From positions 1-10,637 of the forward strand of contig JAQCNK010000101.1 of the NCBI GenBank assembly GCA_028275075.1: DNA of 10,637 nucleotides, in the 5' to 3' direction. Shown piece after piece: positions 1-6,792 of the stretch; positions within the stretch are counted from its first letter, which is position 1; the number at the start of each line of letters is the position of its first letter. The position numbers and the translations under genes are program-made. This DNA is from Haloarcula sp. Lineage in GTDB: Archaea; Halobacteriota; Halobacteria; Halobacteriales; Haloarculaceae. The notes under the pieces are model-generated. The model was not told where the DNA came from. It was given only the letters and a program-made list of their open reading frames with translations, and did no database searches.

Positions 1-408
1 CCCTCGGGCCGGGCTGGTGCCCACTCGCTGCTGGTCGCCGTCCCACTGTTGGCTCTGCTGTGGTGGCACCTCGAAAGCGATGCCGGACAGCGGGCCTGGG
101 CCGGGTTCGCAGTCGGCTACCTCGTCCACCTCGTCACCGACGGCATCTACCCGTTGCTTGACGGCGAGTTCGCCGATCTCTCCTATCTGCTCTGGCCCGT
201 GCTCTCGCTGCCGACCTACGAGGAATCGGCCGGTATCCTTGCGCACTTCCTCACAGCGGATATCACGCCGTTTCTCCTCGTCGAAGTCGTGTTGTTCCTC
301 GCTGGGACGCTGCTGTGGGGCGTTGACGGCGTCCCCGGACTCCGGGCCGTCGGTCGGTGGTGCAAGCGTCGATCCGACGCCGTGACGACAGTGTTGTCGA
401 GTCGGTAA
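1..408 (+). CDS. C-terminal part of a membrane-bound DUF457/YdjM-like putative metal-dependent hydrolase (5' truncated)
   Basis: The reading frame is open from base 1 to a TAA at 406-408 and gives 135 residues of a protein whose start lies outside the window. Near the visible N-terminus, GRAGAHSLL resembles the HRGxTHSLL signature of the DUF457/YdjM family (inner-membrane proteins predicted to be metal-dependent hydrolases). Further on, GYLVHLVTDGIYPL matches the family's second His/Asp-containing helix. Hydrophobic stretches lie at about residues 9-22, 35-50 and 89-106, consistent with a multi-pass membrane protein, and the end is basic and soluble (CKRRSD). In the family the His and Asp are thought to bind metal; no reaction is established. 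The usual arginine-histidine pair before G-x-T-H-S cannot be judged fully because the gene is cut. It lies 53 nt before aglF, which has its own promoter, so co-function is not implied. The family call is fairly safe; the enzymatic role is not. Confidence 0.7.
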   Translation, partial: PSGRAGAHSLLVAVPLLALLWWHLESDAGQRAWAGFAVGYLVHLVTDGIYPLLDGEFADLSYLLWPVLSLPTYEESAGILAHFLTADITPFLLVEVVLFLAGTLLWGVDGVPGLRAVGRWCKRRSDAVTTVLSSR

Positions 409-430
409 GTGCCATAGCGGATGCGACAAG

Positions 431-440
431 TGTTTTACTC
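431..440 (+). promoter_or_regulatory. TATA-like box for aglF (leaderless promoter)
   Basis: TGTTTTACTC is the only AT-rich stretch between the upstream stop codon and aglF. Its centre lies about 27 nt before the ATG at 462, the usual TATA-to-start distance for haloarchaeal leaderless mRNAs. No Shine-Dalgarno-like sequence precedes the ATG. The assignment rests on position and composition only. Confidence 0.45.
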
Positions 441-461
441 GGTCGCTGACCATAGTAGTGT

Positions 462-1220
462 ATGCAAGCTGTTGTACTCGCCGCTGGAGAGGGCACACGG
501 CTGCGCCCGCTCACCGAGGACAAGCCGAAGGGGATGGTCGAGGTCGCCGGCAAACCGATCCTCACGCACTGTTTCGAGCAGCTCATCGAACTCGGCGCGG
601 ATGAACTACTGGTGGTGGTTGGCTACAAGAAACAGGCGATCATCAACCACTACGAGGACGAGTTCGAAGGTGTCCCGATTACCTACACCCACCAGCGCGA
701 GCAACTGGGGCTGGCCCACGCCCTGTTGACCGTTGAACAAGATGTCGACGATGAGTTCATGCTGATGTTGGGAGACAACATCTTCCAAGCCAACCTCCAG
801 GATGTCGTCGACCGACAGCAGGAGGACCGGGCCGATGCCGCGTTCCTCGTTGAGGAAGTCCCGTGGGACGAAGCGTCCAGGTATGGCGTTTGTGACACGA
901 ACAAGTACGGCGAGATAACCGAGGTCATCGAGAAGCCAGAGGATCCGCCGTCGAACCTGGTAATGACCGGCTTCTACACCTTCACGCCAGCCATCTTCTA
1001 CGCCTGCCACTTAGTCCAGCCCTCGAACCGCAACGAGTACGAGATCAGCGACGCCATTGATCTGCTACTTCACTCCGGACGGACCATCGACGCCATCCGC
1101 ATGGACGGCTGGCGAAACGATATCGGCTACCCCGAGGACCGCGACGAGGCCGAAGAACGGTTGCAAGGGGAGGTTGATTCAGAGCGGGCGGTCGATGCCA
1201 GCAACTCTGGCGAGGACTGA
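462..1220 (+). CDS. aglF: AglF-type glucose-1-phosphate uridylyltransferase (sugar nucleotidyltransferase)
   Basis: This 252-residue protein is a sugar-1-phosphate nucleotidyltransferase with the N-terminal NTP loop at residues 6-18 (LAAGEGTRLRPLT). Other motifs are the conserved lysine region KPKGMVEV at 21-28, the metal-binding LGDNIF at 103-108, IEKPEDPPSN at about 146-155 and a C-terminal GWRNDIGYPED. The overall sequence closely resembles, from memory, AglF of Haloferax volcanii (about 243 aa), which makes UDP-glucose from glucose-1-phosphate and UTP in the cytoplasm. Together with AglM it feeds UDP-glucuronate into N-glycosylation of the S-layer glycoprotein. There is no C-terminal beta-helix, unlike the GlmU encoded at 4524-5714, so it is monofunctional. 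The last 20 or so residues form an acidic tail beyond the conserved core. The ATG is chosen because it begins the MxAVVLAAG strand and follows a TATA-like box. A generic RmlA/GalU-like role with another sugar phosphate remains possible. Confidence 0.88.
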   Translation: MQAVVLAAGEGTRLRPLTEDKPKGMVEVAGKPILTHCFEQLIELGADELLVVVGYKKQAIINHYEDEFEGVPITYTHQREQLGLAHALLTVEQDVDDEFMLMLGDNIFQANLQDVVDRQQEDRADAAFLVEEVPWDEASRYGVCDTNKYGEITEVIEKPEDPPSNLVMTGFYTFTPAIFYACHLVQPSNRNEYEISDAIDLLLHSGRTIDAIRMDGWRNDIGYPEDRDEAEERLQGEVDSERAVDASNSGED

Positions 1221-1461
1221 TAGCGATACCAGTCTGGACCGACAGCGGGTTCGACAACCTTCTCGCATAATCGGGCGGATTTCATACGGGCCAGCCTTTC
1301 TGTAGTAGCCATTAAAACGCAATGCACACCCGACTGCACTGCTGTCGTTTGGTCAGTATGTAAATAGTCGCACCATAGGAAGAATCAGTTGCTGAGACAG
1401 TACAATGTATACTCTCGGTCAGTGACATGACTGATACTGTTGGCTGAAAGTACGTGGAGAT

Positions 1462-1489
1462 AATCGGCACCCCGGAGTGCCGATTTTTT
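1462..1489 (+). terminator. Hairpin plus T-tract, intrinsic-type terminator on the + strand
   Basis: AATCGGCAC (1462-1470) and GTGCCGATT (1477-1485) are perfect reverse complements, giving a 9-bp stem with a CCCGGA loop. The right arm runs directly into six T residues at 1484-1489. On the opposite strand the T-tract would lie before the hairpin, so the element is oriented for + transcripts. It sits about 240 nt after the aglF stop, so it could end a long aglF 3' UTR or a separate short RNA. Archaeal termination depends mainly on T-tracts, so the hairpin is notable in its own right. Confidence 0.6.
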
Positions 1490-1524
1490 CCGTGATGTTA
1501 CAGCTGATAGTATAAGCGTGTAAC

Positions 1525-1608
1525 TATACGGGTCGGCAGAACGATTGATAGAATTCGCCTCCGCCAGACCCCGGCAAATATCTATCAGGGCGTCTGTCGA
1601 CCCGTATA
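1525..1608. repeat. Long imperfect inverted repeat with an inner stem
   Basis: TATACGGGTCGGCAG (1525-1539) is the reverse complement of CTGTCGACCCGTATA (1594-1608) except for one position that would be a G-U pair in RNA; one further pair (1540 with 1593) extends it to 16. Inside, TGATAG (1546-1551) pairs with CTATCA (1582-1587). A 6-bp stem, GTTACA (1497-1502) with TGTAAC (1519-1524), abuts it on the left with no gap. It may be a structured RNA, a protein-binding palindrome or the ends of a very small decayed element. No function is claimed. Confidence 0.6.
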
Positions 1609-1661
1609 AACACCGATAGGTGTGAGCAGTTAACAGATGGAGACGAATACTAAACCCGACG

Positions 1662-1669
1662 TTTTTAAC
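1662..1669 (+). promoter_or_regulatory. TATA-like box for the epimerase gene
   Basis: TTTTTAAC is centred about 27 nt before the ATG at 1692, again fitting a leaderless transcript. The epimerase therefore probably has its own promoter and need not be transcribed from aglF, from which it is separated by the terminator at 1462-1489. Confidence 0.5.
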
Positions 1670-1691
1670 ACTGGCAATCGCCCCTCCAATA

Positions 1692-2678
1692 ATGAACATC
1701 CTCGTCACCGGCGGCGCGGGCTTCATCGGCGGCCATCTCGCCGAGAAGTTTGCCCGCGACGGCCACGCCGTGGTGGTGCTCGACAACCTCGACCCGTTCT
1801 ACGACCTCGATATCAAGGAGTATAACATTGAACGCGGCCGCGAAGCCGCTACCGAAGGCGGCGGCAGTTACGAACTCGTAGAAGGCGATGTCCGCGACCA
1901 GGAGTTGGTTGGAGAGCTCGTGGGCAATGCCGATTACGTCTACCACCAGGCGGCCCAGGCGGGTGTCCGTCCGAGTGTGGATAACCCACGGAAGTACGAC
2001 GAAGTCAACGTTGACGGGACGCTGAATCTGCTCGACGCCTGCCGTGAGACGGGTATCGAGAGGTTTGTGATGGCTTCCTCATCGTCAGTGTACGGGAAAC
2101 CACGCTACCTGCCGTACGACGAAGAACATCCGACGACACCGGTGAGCCCCTACGGGGCATCGAAATTGTCCGCCGAGCGCTACGCCTGCTCGTACGGTGA
2201 GGTGTATGACTTCCCGGTCGTGGCGTTGCGGTACTTCACCGTCTACGGCCCGCGGATGCGGCCGAACATGGCCATCTCCAACTTCGTCTCGCGGTGTCTG
2301 AACGGGGAGCCGCCTGTTATCTACGGGGACGGAACGCAAACGCGGGACTTCACCTTTATTGATGATGTGGTAGCAGCAAACGTGACGCTATTGGAGGAAG
2401 ATGCGGCAGACGGGCAGGCGATCAATATTGGCTCAACTGATAATATAGCGATCAAGACGCTGGCCGAAGAGATCAGAGACCAACTGGCGCCGGAACTGGC
2501 GCTTGAGTACGCACAGCGCCACGACGCGGATTCGGAGCACACACACGCAGATACCGAACTGGCCGGGGAGCTGTTCGACTACGAGGCCTCGCATACGATT
2601 CGGGAGGGCGTCAGCAAGTTCATCGAGTGGTACGAGGCAAATAGGGGGTGGTACGAACCGCTAGTGCGACGGTCGTAA
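1692..2678 (+). CDS. NAD-dependent sugar-nucleotide epimerase/dehydratase (extended SDR, UDP-glucose or UDP-glucuronate 4-epimerase-like)
   Basis: This 328-residue protein has the extended short-chain dehydrogenase layout. A Rossmann loop TGGAGFIG lies at residues 6-13, followed by D31 at the end of the second strand (NAD ribose), GDVRD at 65-69 and HQAAQAGVR at 85-93. The active-site serines in SSSSVYG are at 129-135 and the catalytic pair of YxxxK is Tyr154 and Lys158. The C-terminal half contains YGDGTQTRDFTFIDD, the usual sugar-nucleotide-binding segment. The AGVRPSVDNP..Y segment and the early PFYD...K pattern resemble UDP-glucuronate or UDP-GlcNAc 4-epimerases as well as GalE. The substrate is therefore not fixed: UDP-glucose, UDP-glucuronate and UDP-GlcNAc are all reasonable. 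It is cytoplasmic and lies beside aglF and convergent to glmS, so it probably diversifies the UDP-sugar pool for glycans. The ATG starts the first beta strand directly. Confidence 0.85.
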   Translation: MNILVTGGAGFIGGHLAEKFARDGHAVVVLDNLDPFYDLDIKEYNIERGREAATEGGGSYELVEGDVRDQELVGELVGNADYVYHQAAQAGVRPSVDNPRKYDEVNVDGTLNLLDACRETGIERFVMASSSSVYGKPRYLPYDEEHPTTPVSPYGASKLSAERYACSYGEVYDFPVVALRYFTVYGPRMRPNMAISNFVSRCLNGEPPVIYGDGTQTRDFTFIDDVVAANVTLLEEDAADGQAINIGSTDNIAIKTLAEEIRDQLAPELALEYAQRHDADSEHTHADTELAGELFDYEASHTIREGVSKFIEWYEANRGWYEPLVRRS

Positions 2679-2733
2679 CTGTGAGTGTGTGGATGTCACA
2701 AAATCTGTCCAAGATCCGCGGAGCCGACCTCGC

Positions 2734-4524
2734 TTACTCCACGGTCACGCTTTTGGCTAGGTTGCGGGGCTTGTCGATATTCCGACCGAGTTTGGCCGCA
2801 GTGTGATAGGACAGCAACTGTAGATGTGCGTTCGCCAGCACTGCCGCAGCCCGGGGGTGTGTCTCCGGTATCTCCAGGACGTGGTCAGCGTACCGATGCA
2901 CATCGGTTTGCCCATCGGTAATCGCCACCACCGGTGCGTCGCGTGCCTCGACCTCCTTGACGTTCCCCACAGTCTTGCGGGCTTTCTCGTCGTCACCGAT
3001 CACGACAGCGAACACCGGTGTCTCCGAAGTGACCAACGCAAGCGGACCGTGTTTGAGCTCGCCAGCGGCGAACCCCTCAGCGTGTTTGTAGGTTATCTCT
3101 TTCATTTTCAGGGCACCCTCCAGGGCAACCGGGAACTGCAACCCGCGACCGATGAAGAAGTACGCCCCAGCGTCGGCGTACAACTCCGCGACCGCCTCGG
3201 CGCGGGACTCATCCAAGATGCGCTGGAGGTCGCCGGGCAGTTCCCGCAGTGCGTTGATACTCTCGCGGGCGTCGTTGGAGCTAGTCATCCCAAGAGTGAG
3301 CAGATTCAGCGCGGCCAACTGCGAGGAGAAGGTCTTGCTCGCTGCGACGCCGATCTCGGGACCGGCCCGAATGTAGAACGCATGGTCACACTCCCGAGCG
3401 GCCGTTGAGCCGACCGTGTTGGTGACCACGAGCGTGCGGGCGCCGCGGTTCTGGGCCGCACGGAGCGCCGAGAGGGTGTCGGCGGTCTCTCCGCTCTGGG
3501 TAACGCCGACGACCAAAGCGTCGCCGATGGGCGGGACCGAAGTGGCGAACTCGCTTGCAAGAAACGCCTGGGCCGGGATGCCAGCTTCCCGGAACAGGTG
3601 GGCGCCATAGAGCGCAGCGTGATAGGAGGTACCACAGGCCACGAACTGGACGCCTGTCGGCGAGAGATCGCCCAAATCGTCGAGCGCAACCGTGCCGGCC
3701 ATTTCGTCGACGCGCTCCCGCAGACACTGCCGTAGCGCGCGCGGTTGCTCGTGGATTTCTTTTATCATATAGTGGTCGTACCCGCTTTTGCCGGTCTCTT
3801 CGGGGTCCCATTCGACGGTATCGACCGCTTTCTCGACGCGGACACCGTCCGAGTCGGTGACCGCCCACCCGTTCGCGTCGAGGCGAGCGAACTCGCCGTC
3901 GGCGAGATACACCACCTGGTCGGTGAAATCGCGGAAGGCGGGGACGTCACTGGCGAGGTAGGTCGCGTCGTCGTCGAGCCCCAGCACGAGCGGTGAGTCG
4001 TAGCGTGCGGCGAAGATGGCGTCGGTGCCGGCGACGACGGCCGCGATGGCGTAGCTACCTTCCAACCGGTCGATGGCACGGCGGACGGCGTCTTCGGGCT
4101 CGGCGCCCGCAGCCAGCGCGTCCTCGACGAGGTGCGGGACGACCTCGGTGTCCGTATCGGAGGTGAAGGTGTGGCCGGCAGCGACCAGCTCGTCACGCAA
4201 GCTCTGGTAGTTCTCGATGATGCCGTTGTGGACCACGGCCACGTCGCCCTGGCAGTCCTGGTGCGGGTGGGCATTACCGTCGGTCGGCGGTCCGTGGGTG
4301 CTCCAGCGGGTGTGACCGATCCCGACTGAGCCAGACAGCGAGGTCTTCGAGAGGGCGTCCCGGAGGTCATCTATCTTCCCGGAGGTCTTGCACAGCGACA
4401 GCGAATCGCCGGACATCGCGATACCCGCCGAGTCGTACCCCCGGTACTCCAGCTTCGAGAGGCCATGCACCAGCGTATCCAGCGTCTCGTCGGCACGACC
4501 GACACAGCCGATGATACCACACAT
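2734..4524 (-). CDS. glmS: Glutamine-fructose-6-phosphate aminotransferase (isomerising), GlmS
   Basis: GlmS makes glucosamine-6-phosphate from fructose-6-phosphate and glutamine, the first committed step to UDP-GlcNAc. The 596-residue protein is full length and begins MCGIIGCVG, so Cys2 becomes the N-terminal nucleophile after Met removal. The glutaminase half shows GHTRWSTHG (70-78), HNG (99-101) and SDTDTE (122-127). The isomerase half has two SIS domains with CGTSYHAA (297-304), SGETADT (344-350), ASKTFSSQL (395-403), KEITYKHAEG (475-484) and KHGPLAL (491-497). The C-terminus, DKPRNLAKSVTVE, is the family signature that closes the active site. Its ATG shares one base with the glmU stop codon (TGATG), so the two are almost certainly one operon with coupled translation. 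It converges on the epimerase gene with about 55 nt between stop codons, where I see no strong hairpin. No missing residues were noticed. Confidence 0.96.
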   Translation of the reverse strand: MCGIIGCVGRADETLDTLVHGLSKLEYRGYDSAGIAMSGDSLSLCKTSGKIDDLRDALSKTSLSGSVGIGHTRWSTHGPPTDGNAHPHQDCQGDVAVVHNGIIENYQSLRDELVAAGHTFTSDTDTEVVPHLVEDALAAGAEPEDAVRRAIDRLEGSYAIAAVVAGTDAIFAARYDSPLVLGLDDDATYLASDVPAFRDFTDQVVYLADGEFARLDANGWAVTDSDGVRVEKAVDTVEWDPEETGKSGYDHYMIKEIHEQPRALRQCLRERVDEMAGTVALDDLGDLSPTGVQFVACGTSYHAALYGAHLFREAGIPAQAFLASEFATSVPPIGDALVVGVTQSGETADTLSALRAAQNRGARTLVVTNTVGSTAARECDHAFYIRAGPEIGVAASKTFSSQLAALNLLTLGMTSSNDARESINALRELPGDLQRILDESRAEAVAELYADAGAYFFIGRGLQFPVALEGALKMKEITYKHAEGFAAGELKHGPLALVTSETPVFAVVIGDDEKARKTVGNVKEVEARDAPVVAITDGQTDVHRYADHVLEIPETHPRAAAVLANAHLQLLSYHTAAKLGRNIDKPRNLAKSVTVE

Positions 4525-5714
4525 CAGCGGGTCACCTCCACGCCTTCTTCGACGTTGCCACGCACGGTCACGCCTACGTCGAGGCGGGCATTGGGACCGA
4601 CCAGCGAGCCAGGAGTGAAGCTTACGTTCCCCCGGACCCGTGCCCGGTCGGCGATAACGGCCCCGAGACGCTGCTCCTCGAAGACCCTCGTACCGACCTG
4701 TACGTCAGCCGGCCCGGCCGGCACGACCGTATTCGCACCCAGGTGGACATCCTGTCCGGTGACGGTGTCGATCAGTGTCGAGCCGGGGTCGATGCGCGTA
4801 TCCGCGTCGATGACACTGTCCTGGACGACGGCGTTCGAACCGACGGTGACGTTACTTCCCAGCGCCGTGCTCGGGCCGATGACGGCGCCGGGGCCGACCT
4901 CACAGTCCTGACCGACAACGACCGGTGCCTGCAGTACCGCCTCCGGGTTGACCCGCGCCGAATCGGCTATCCAGACGCCGTCGCTGCGAGCCGCTTCCAC
5001 GACCCGTCCCCGGGCAAGCACCTCGCGAGCGACGGTCAGCAGGTCCCACGGATAGGTGGCGTCGACCCACATCCCATCGACCTCAATGCCGCGGACGCGC
5101 TTGCGGTCGATGAGACGCGCCAGCGTGTCGGTCAGCGCGAGTTCCCCCTCCTGTCGCGGCGTCGAATCGACCGCGGTGAAGATGTCTTCGGAGAACGCGT
5201 AGACGCCGCCGTTGATGAGCCGATAGTCGTCGTCGCGGGGTTTTTCCACGAGCGTCTCGATCTCGTCGCCGTGCATCTCGACGGCCCCGTAGCGACTCGT
5301 CTCCTGGCGTTCGACGACTGCCAGCGACGGATCGCCCGTCTCCGCGAAGCTGTTCGCGACGGCTGTCACCGTGCCGGCGTCGGTGAGTCGGTCGCCGTTG
5401 AGCACGAGCATCGAGTCGTCGACAGCCTGGCGGGCTTGCAAGAGCGCGTGCCCGCTGCCAAGTTGCTTGCTCTGTGTAACGTAGGTGACCGGCACATCGC
5501 GATAGGTCGGACCAAAATGGTTCTGGACGCGATCGCGTTTGTAACCGACGACCACGACGATTTCCTCGACATCCGCCTCAATCAGCGCGTCAAAGACGTG
5601 TTCGAGAATTGGGCGGTTCCCCGCTGGCAACATCGGCTTCGGCCGGTTGCGCGTCAGGGGCCGCAGTCGGGTCCCTTCGCCAGCGGCGAGAACCACCGCA
5701 GTGTCGATGTTCAT
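4524..5714 (-). CDS. glmU: Archaeal GlmU-type bifunctional sugar-1-phosphate nucleotidylyltransferase/acetyltransferase
   Basis: The 396-residue protein joins a nucleotidyltransferase domain (about 1-235) to a left-handed beta-helix (about 245-390). The first domain shows LAAGEGTRLRPLT (9-21), the lysine region RPKPM (24-28), NGD (106-108), VEKPR (156-160), NGG (168-170) and DATYPWDLL (218-226). The second is built of hexapeptide-like turns such as VGQDCEVGPGAVIG. Length and layout fit the archaeal GlmU family (ST0452 type, about 400 aa), which acetylates glucosamine-1-phosphate and transfers UMP to give UDP-GlcNAc. Position directly before glmS supports this. By eye, His324 (VHLGAN) falls at the catalytic histidine, but the Asn and Lys residues I recall from ST0452 look replaced by Gly/Pro and Gln, so acetyltransferase activity or its substrate may differ. 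The ATG lies 28 nt after a TATA-like box. Confidence 0.88.
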   Translation of the reverse strand: MNIDTAVVLAAGEGTRLRPLTRNRPKPMLPAGNRPILEHVFDALIEADVEEIVVVVGYKRDRVQNHFGPTYRDVPVTYVTQSKQLGSGHALLQARQAVDDSMLVLNGDRLTDAGTVTAVANSFAETGDPSLAVVERQETSRYGAVEMHGDEIETLVEKPRDDDYRLINGGVYAFSEDIFTAVDSTPRQEGELALTDTLARLIDRKRVRGIEVDGMWVDATYPWDLLTVAREVLARGRVVEAARSDGVWIADSARVNPEAVLQAPVVVGQDCEVGPGAVIGPSTALGSNVTVGSNAVVQDSVIDADTRIDPGSTLIDTVTGQDVHLGANTVVPAGPADVQVGTRVFEEQRLGAVIADRARVRGNVSFTPGSLVGPNARLDVGVTVRGNVEEGVEVTR

Positions 5715-5736
5715 ATGTCTACCACTGCGAGCAGGG

Positions 5737-5747
5737 ATTTGAATATG
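5737..5747 (-). promoter_or_regulatory. TATA-like box for the glmU-glmS operon
   Basis: On the minus strand this reads CATATTCAAAT, centred 28 nt before the glmU start codon (A at 5714). The gap between cheF and glmU is only 75 nt and this is its most AT-rich part. The operon probably starts here as a leaderless mRNA, possibly supplemented by read-through from cheF. Confidence 0.45.
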
Positions 5748-5789
5748 GCGGGGCTACTGGCGCAATATTTGCATCTGACTCGAAACGCG

Positions 5790-6650
5790 CTACTGCTCGC
5801 CCATCCGATCCCCAGCGACCCGCCGCCCCTTCGTCGTCAGCGACACCTCGGTCCGCTCACGCAGCACACTGATAACGTCGAGTTCGATGAGGCGGTCGAA
5901 TATCGCTTCGGTCTTCTCGACATCGATGCCGACGAAATTCGGGATATCAAACGGTGAGACGCCAGAATGTAGCGCCATGATAACTTGCTTTTCAGTCGAT
6001 GAGAGGTCCAAGTCGGCGCGGTTCTGCTCGGCGCTCTCTTCAAGCATCGTCCTGAGGACGGTCGCGTGGAACTCCTCGCCGGCGAGGTGGGTCTCGACAC
6101 TGATGTCGTCCTCGCTGTGTTCGACCTGGATAACTGTCCGCTCCTCCCCGGAAACCTGCTTGTCTTCGACGGTCAGATCACCGATGTCGGTCCGTTCGAT
6201 GTCGACGGCCTGGCCGTCGGCCATGGCGAGTCGGACCGACTCGTCGGATATCTTCAACCGGCCCTTCGTCCACTCGTTGCTCTTGACAACGCCGCCTTTG
6301 ACGGCTGGGTGTTGGACGAGGATGACCGCGCCGTCGAGACTCGCTCGGTAGAAATCCGTCTCGAAAGCCGCGTGATCCGACGCCGAAACCAAGAGAACGT
6401 CATCACCGACGTGGAGCGTGACGTACTCGGAGACGCCGGCGCTCTGTTGGTTCACGTCGAACCGGTCGGCGATGCGGTCGATGTCGGTCAGTGCGACCTG
6501 TCGCTTACCGTCGGCGATGAGCGCGATGCGCTCGGTCGTGAGAATAATGCGACAGCTCTGCCACTCGGCGTCGGAGATCTGATGACCCTCCGAAACCGCC
6601 TGCAGGAACTGTCCCTGCATATCGGCAATTTTTTTCTCTGTGTCGCTCAT
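5790..6650 (-). CDS. cheF: CheF-arch (DUF439) taxis adaptor protein
   Basis: The 286-residue protein starts MSDTEKKIADMQGQFL and matches my memory of archaeal CheF proteins (about 290 aa). In Halobacterium salinarum these bind CheY, CheD, CheC-type proteins and the archaellum motor and are needed for switching of rotation. Residues 25-200 form an acidic, beta-rich region with two similar halves (both carry an I-x-L-x-x-E-R/E-S-V-R-L type strand, around 34-48 and 131-146). Residues 215-282 look like a winged helix (STEKQVIMALHSG, then VEKTEAIFDRLIELDVI and TTKGRR). The upstream frame stays open into the insertion element, so the start must be chosen: the ATG at 6650 fits the family N-terminus and follows a TATA-like box at the right distance. 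No other taxis or archaellum gene is in the window, so this may be a paralogue outside the main cluster. Confidence 0.82.
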   Translation of the reverse strand: MSDTEKKIADMQGQFLQAVSEGHQISDAEWQSCRIILTTERIALIADGKRQVALTDIDRIADRFDVNQQSAGVSEYVTLHVGDDVLLVSASDHAAFETDFYRASLDGAVILVQHPAVKGGVVKSNEWTKGRLKISDESVRLAMADGQAVDIERTDIGDLTVEDKQVSGEERTVIQVEHSEDDISVETHLAGEEFHATVLRTMLEESAEQNRADLDLSSTEKQVIMALHSGVSPFDIPNFVGIDVEKTEAIFDRLIELDVISVLRERTEVSLTTKGRRVAGDRMGEQ

Positions 6651-6667
6651 ACGCCGCTCTCGTCGCG

Positions 6668-6675
6668 TTATTATT
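6668..6675 (-). promoter_or_regulatory. TATA-like box for cheF
   Basis: On the minus strand this reads AATAATAA, 22-25 nt before the cheF ATG (A at 6650). It supports the internal ATG as the real start of cheF rather than the longer open frame, and lies outside the likely left boundary of the insertion element, so the element has not separated cheF from its core promoter. Confidence 0.45.
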
Positions 6676-6757
6676 GAGGCGGTCGCAAATAGGTTCCGCC
6701 ACGAGTGTCGATACTGAGAACAGGGCCAACCGTGTCTACAGAGGAAACAAGGCGAGT

Positions 6758-6779
6758 GCCTCGGGGCTTGACCCCGAGG
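6758..6779. repeat. Left-end palindrome of the IS605-type element
   Basis: An 8-bp perfect stem, CCTCGGGG with CCCCGAGG, encloses a 5-nt loop (CTTGA). The whole 22-nt sequence recurs exactly, in the same orientation, at 8665-8686. It lies 13 nt beyond the tnpA stop codon, as expected for the hairpin that a Y1 transposase recognises on single-stranded DNA. Confidence 0.85.
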
Positions 6780-6792
6780 GTGAAGCCGACAC

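Larger units (their letters stand above)
1221..1691. other. 470-nt gap without a credible gene; contains a terminator, a long inverted repeat and several small helices
   Basis: No frame on either strand here has recognisable or haloarchaea-like coding sequence, and the region is AT-richer than its flanks. From left to right I see an AT-rich ATTAAAACGC at 1311-1320 and a TATA-like TGTAAATAG at 1359-1367. These are followed by a hairpin with a T-tract at 1462-1489, a 6-bp stem (1497-1502 with 1519-1524) and the inverted repeat 1525-1608. A small hairpin lies at 1610-1623 (ACACC, GATA loop, GGTGT), and the last box is the epimerase promoter at 1662-1669. A short RNA starting near 1390 and ending at the terminator is one possible reading. 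A degenerate mobile element is another. Confidence 0.6.

Noticed and set aside
1241..1262. tRNA T-arm-like GGGTTCGACAACC
   Set aside because: The stem does not pair properly and no anticodon arm or acceptor stem is present nearby.
1385..1786. 133-codon minus-strand frame covering the structured gap
   Set aside because: It includes the antisense of the epimerase start, has no acidic haloarchaeal composition, and spans the inverted repeat and terminator.
4743..5957. 404-codon plus-strand frame across glmU and the cheF end
   Set aside because: It overlaps two recognised minus-strand genes and shows no family features.
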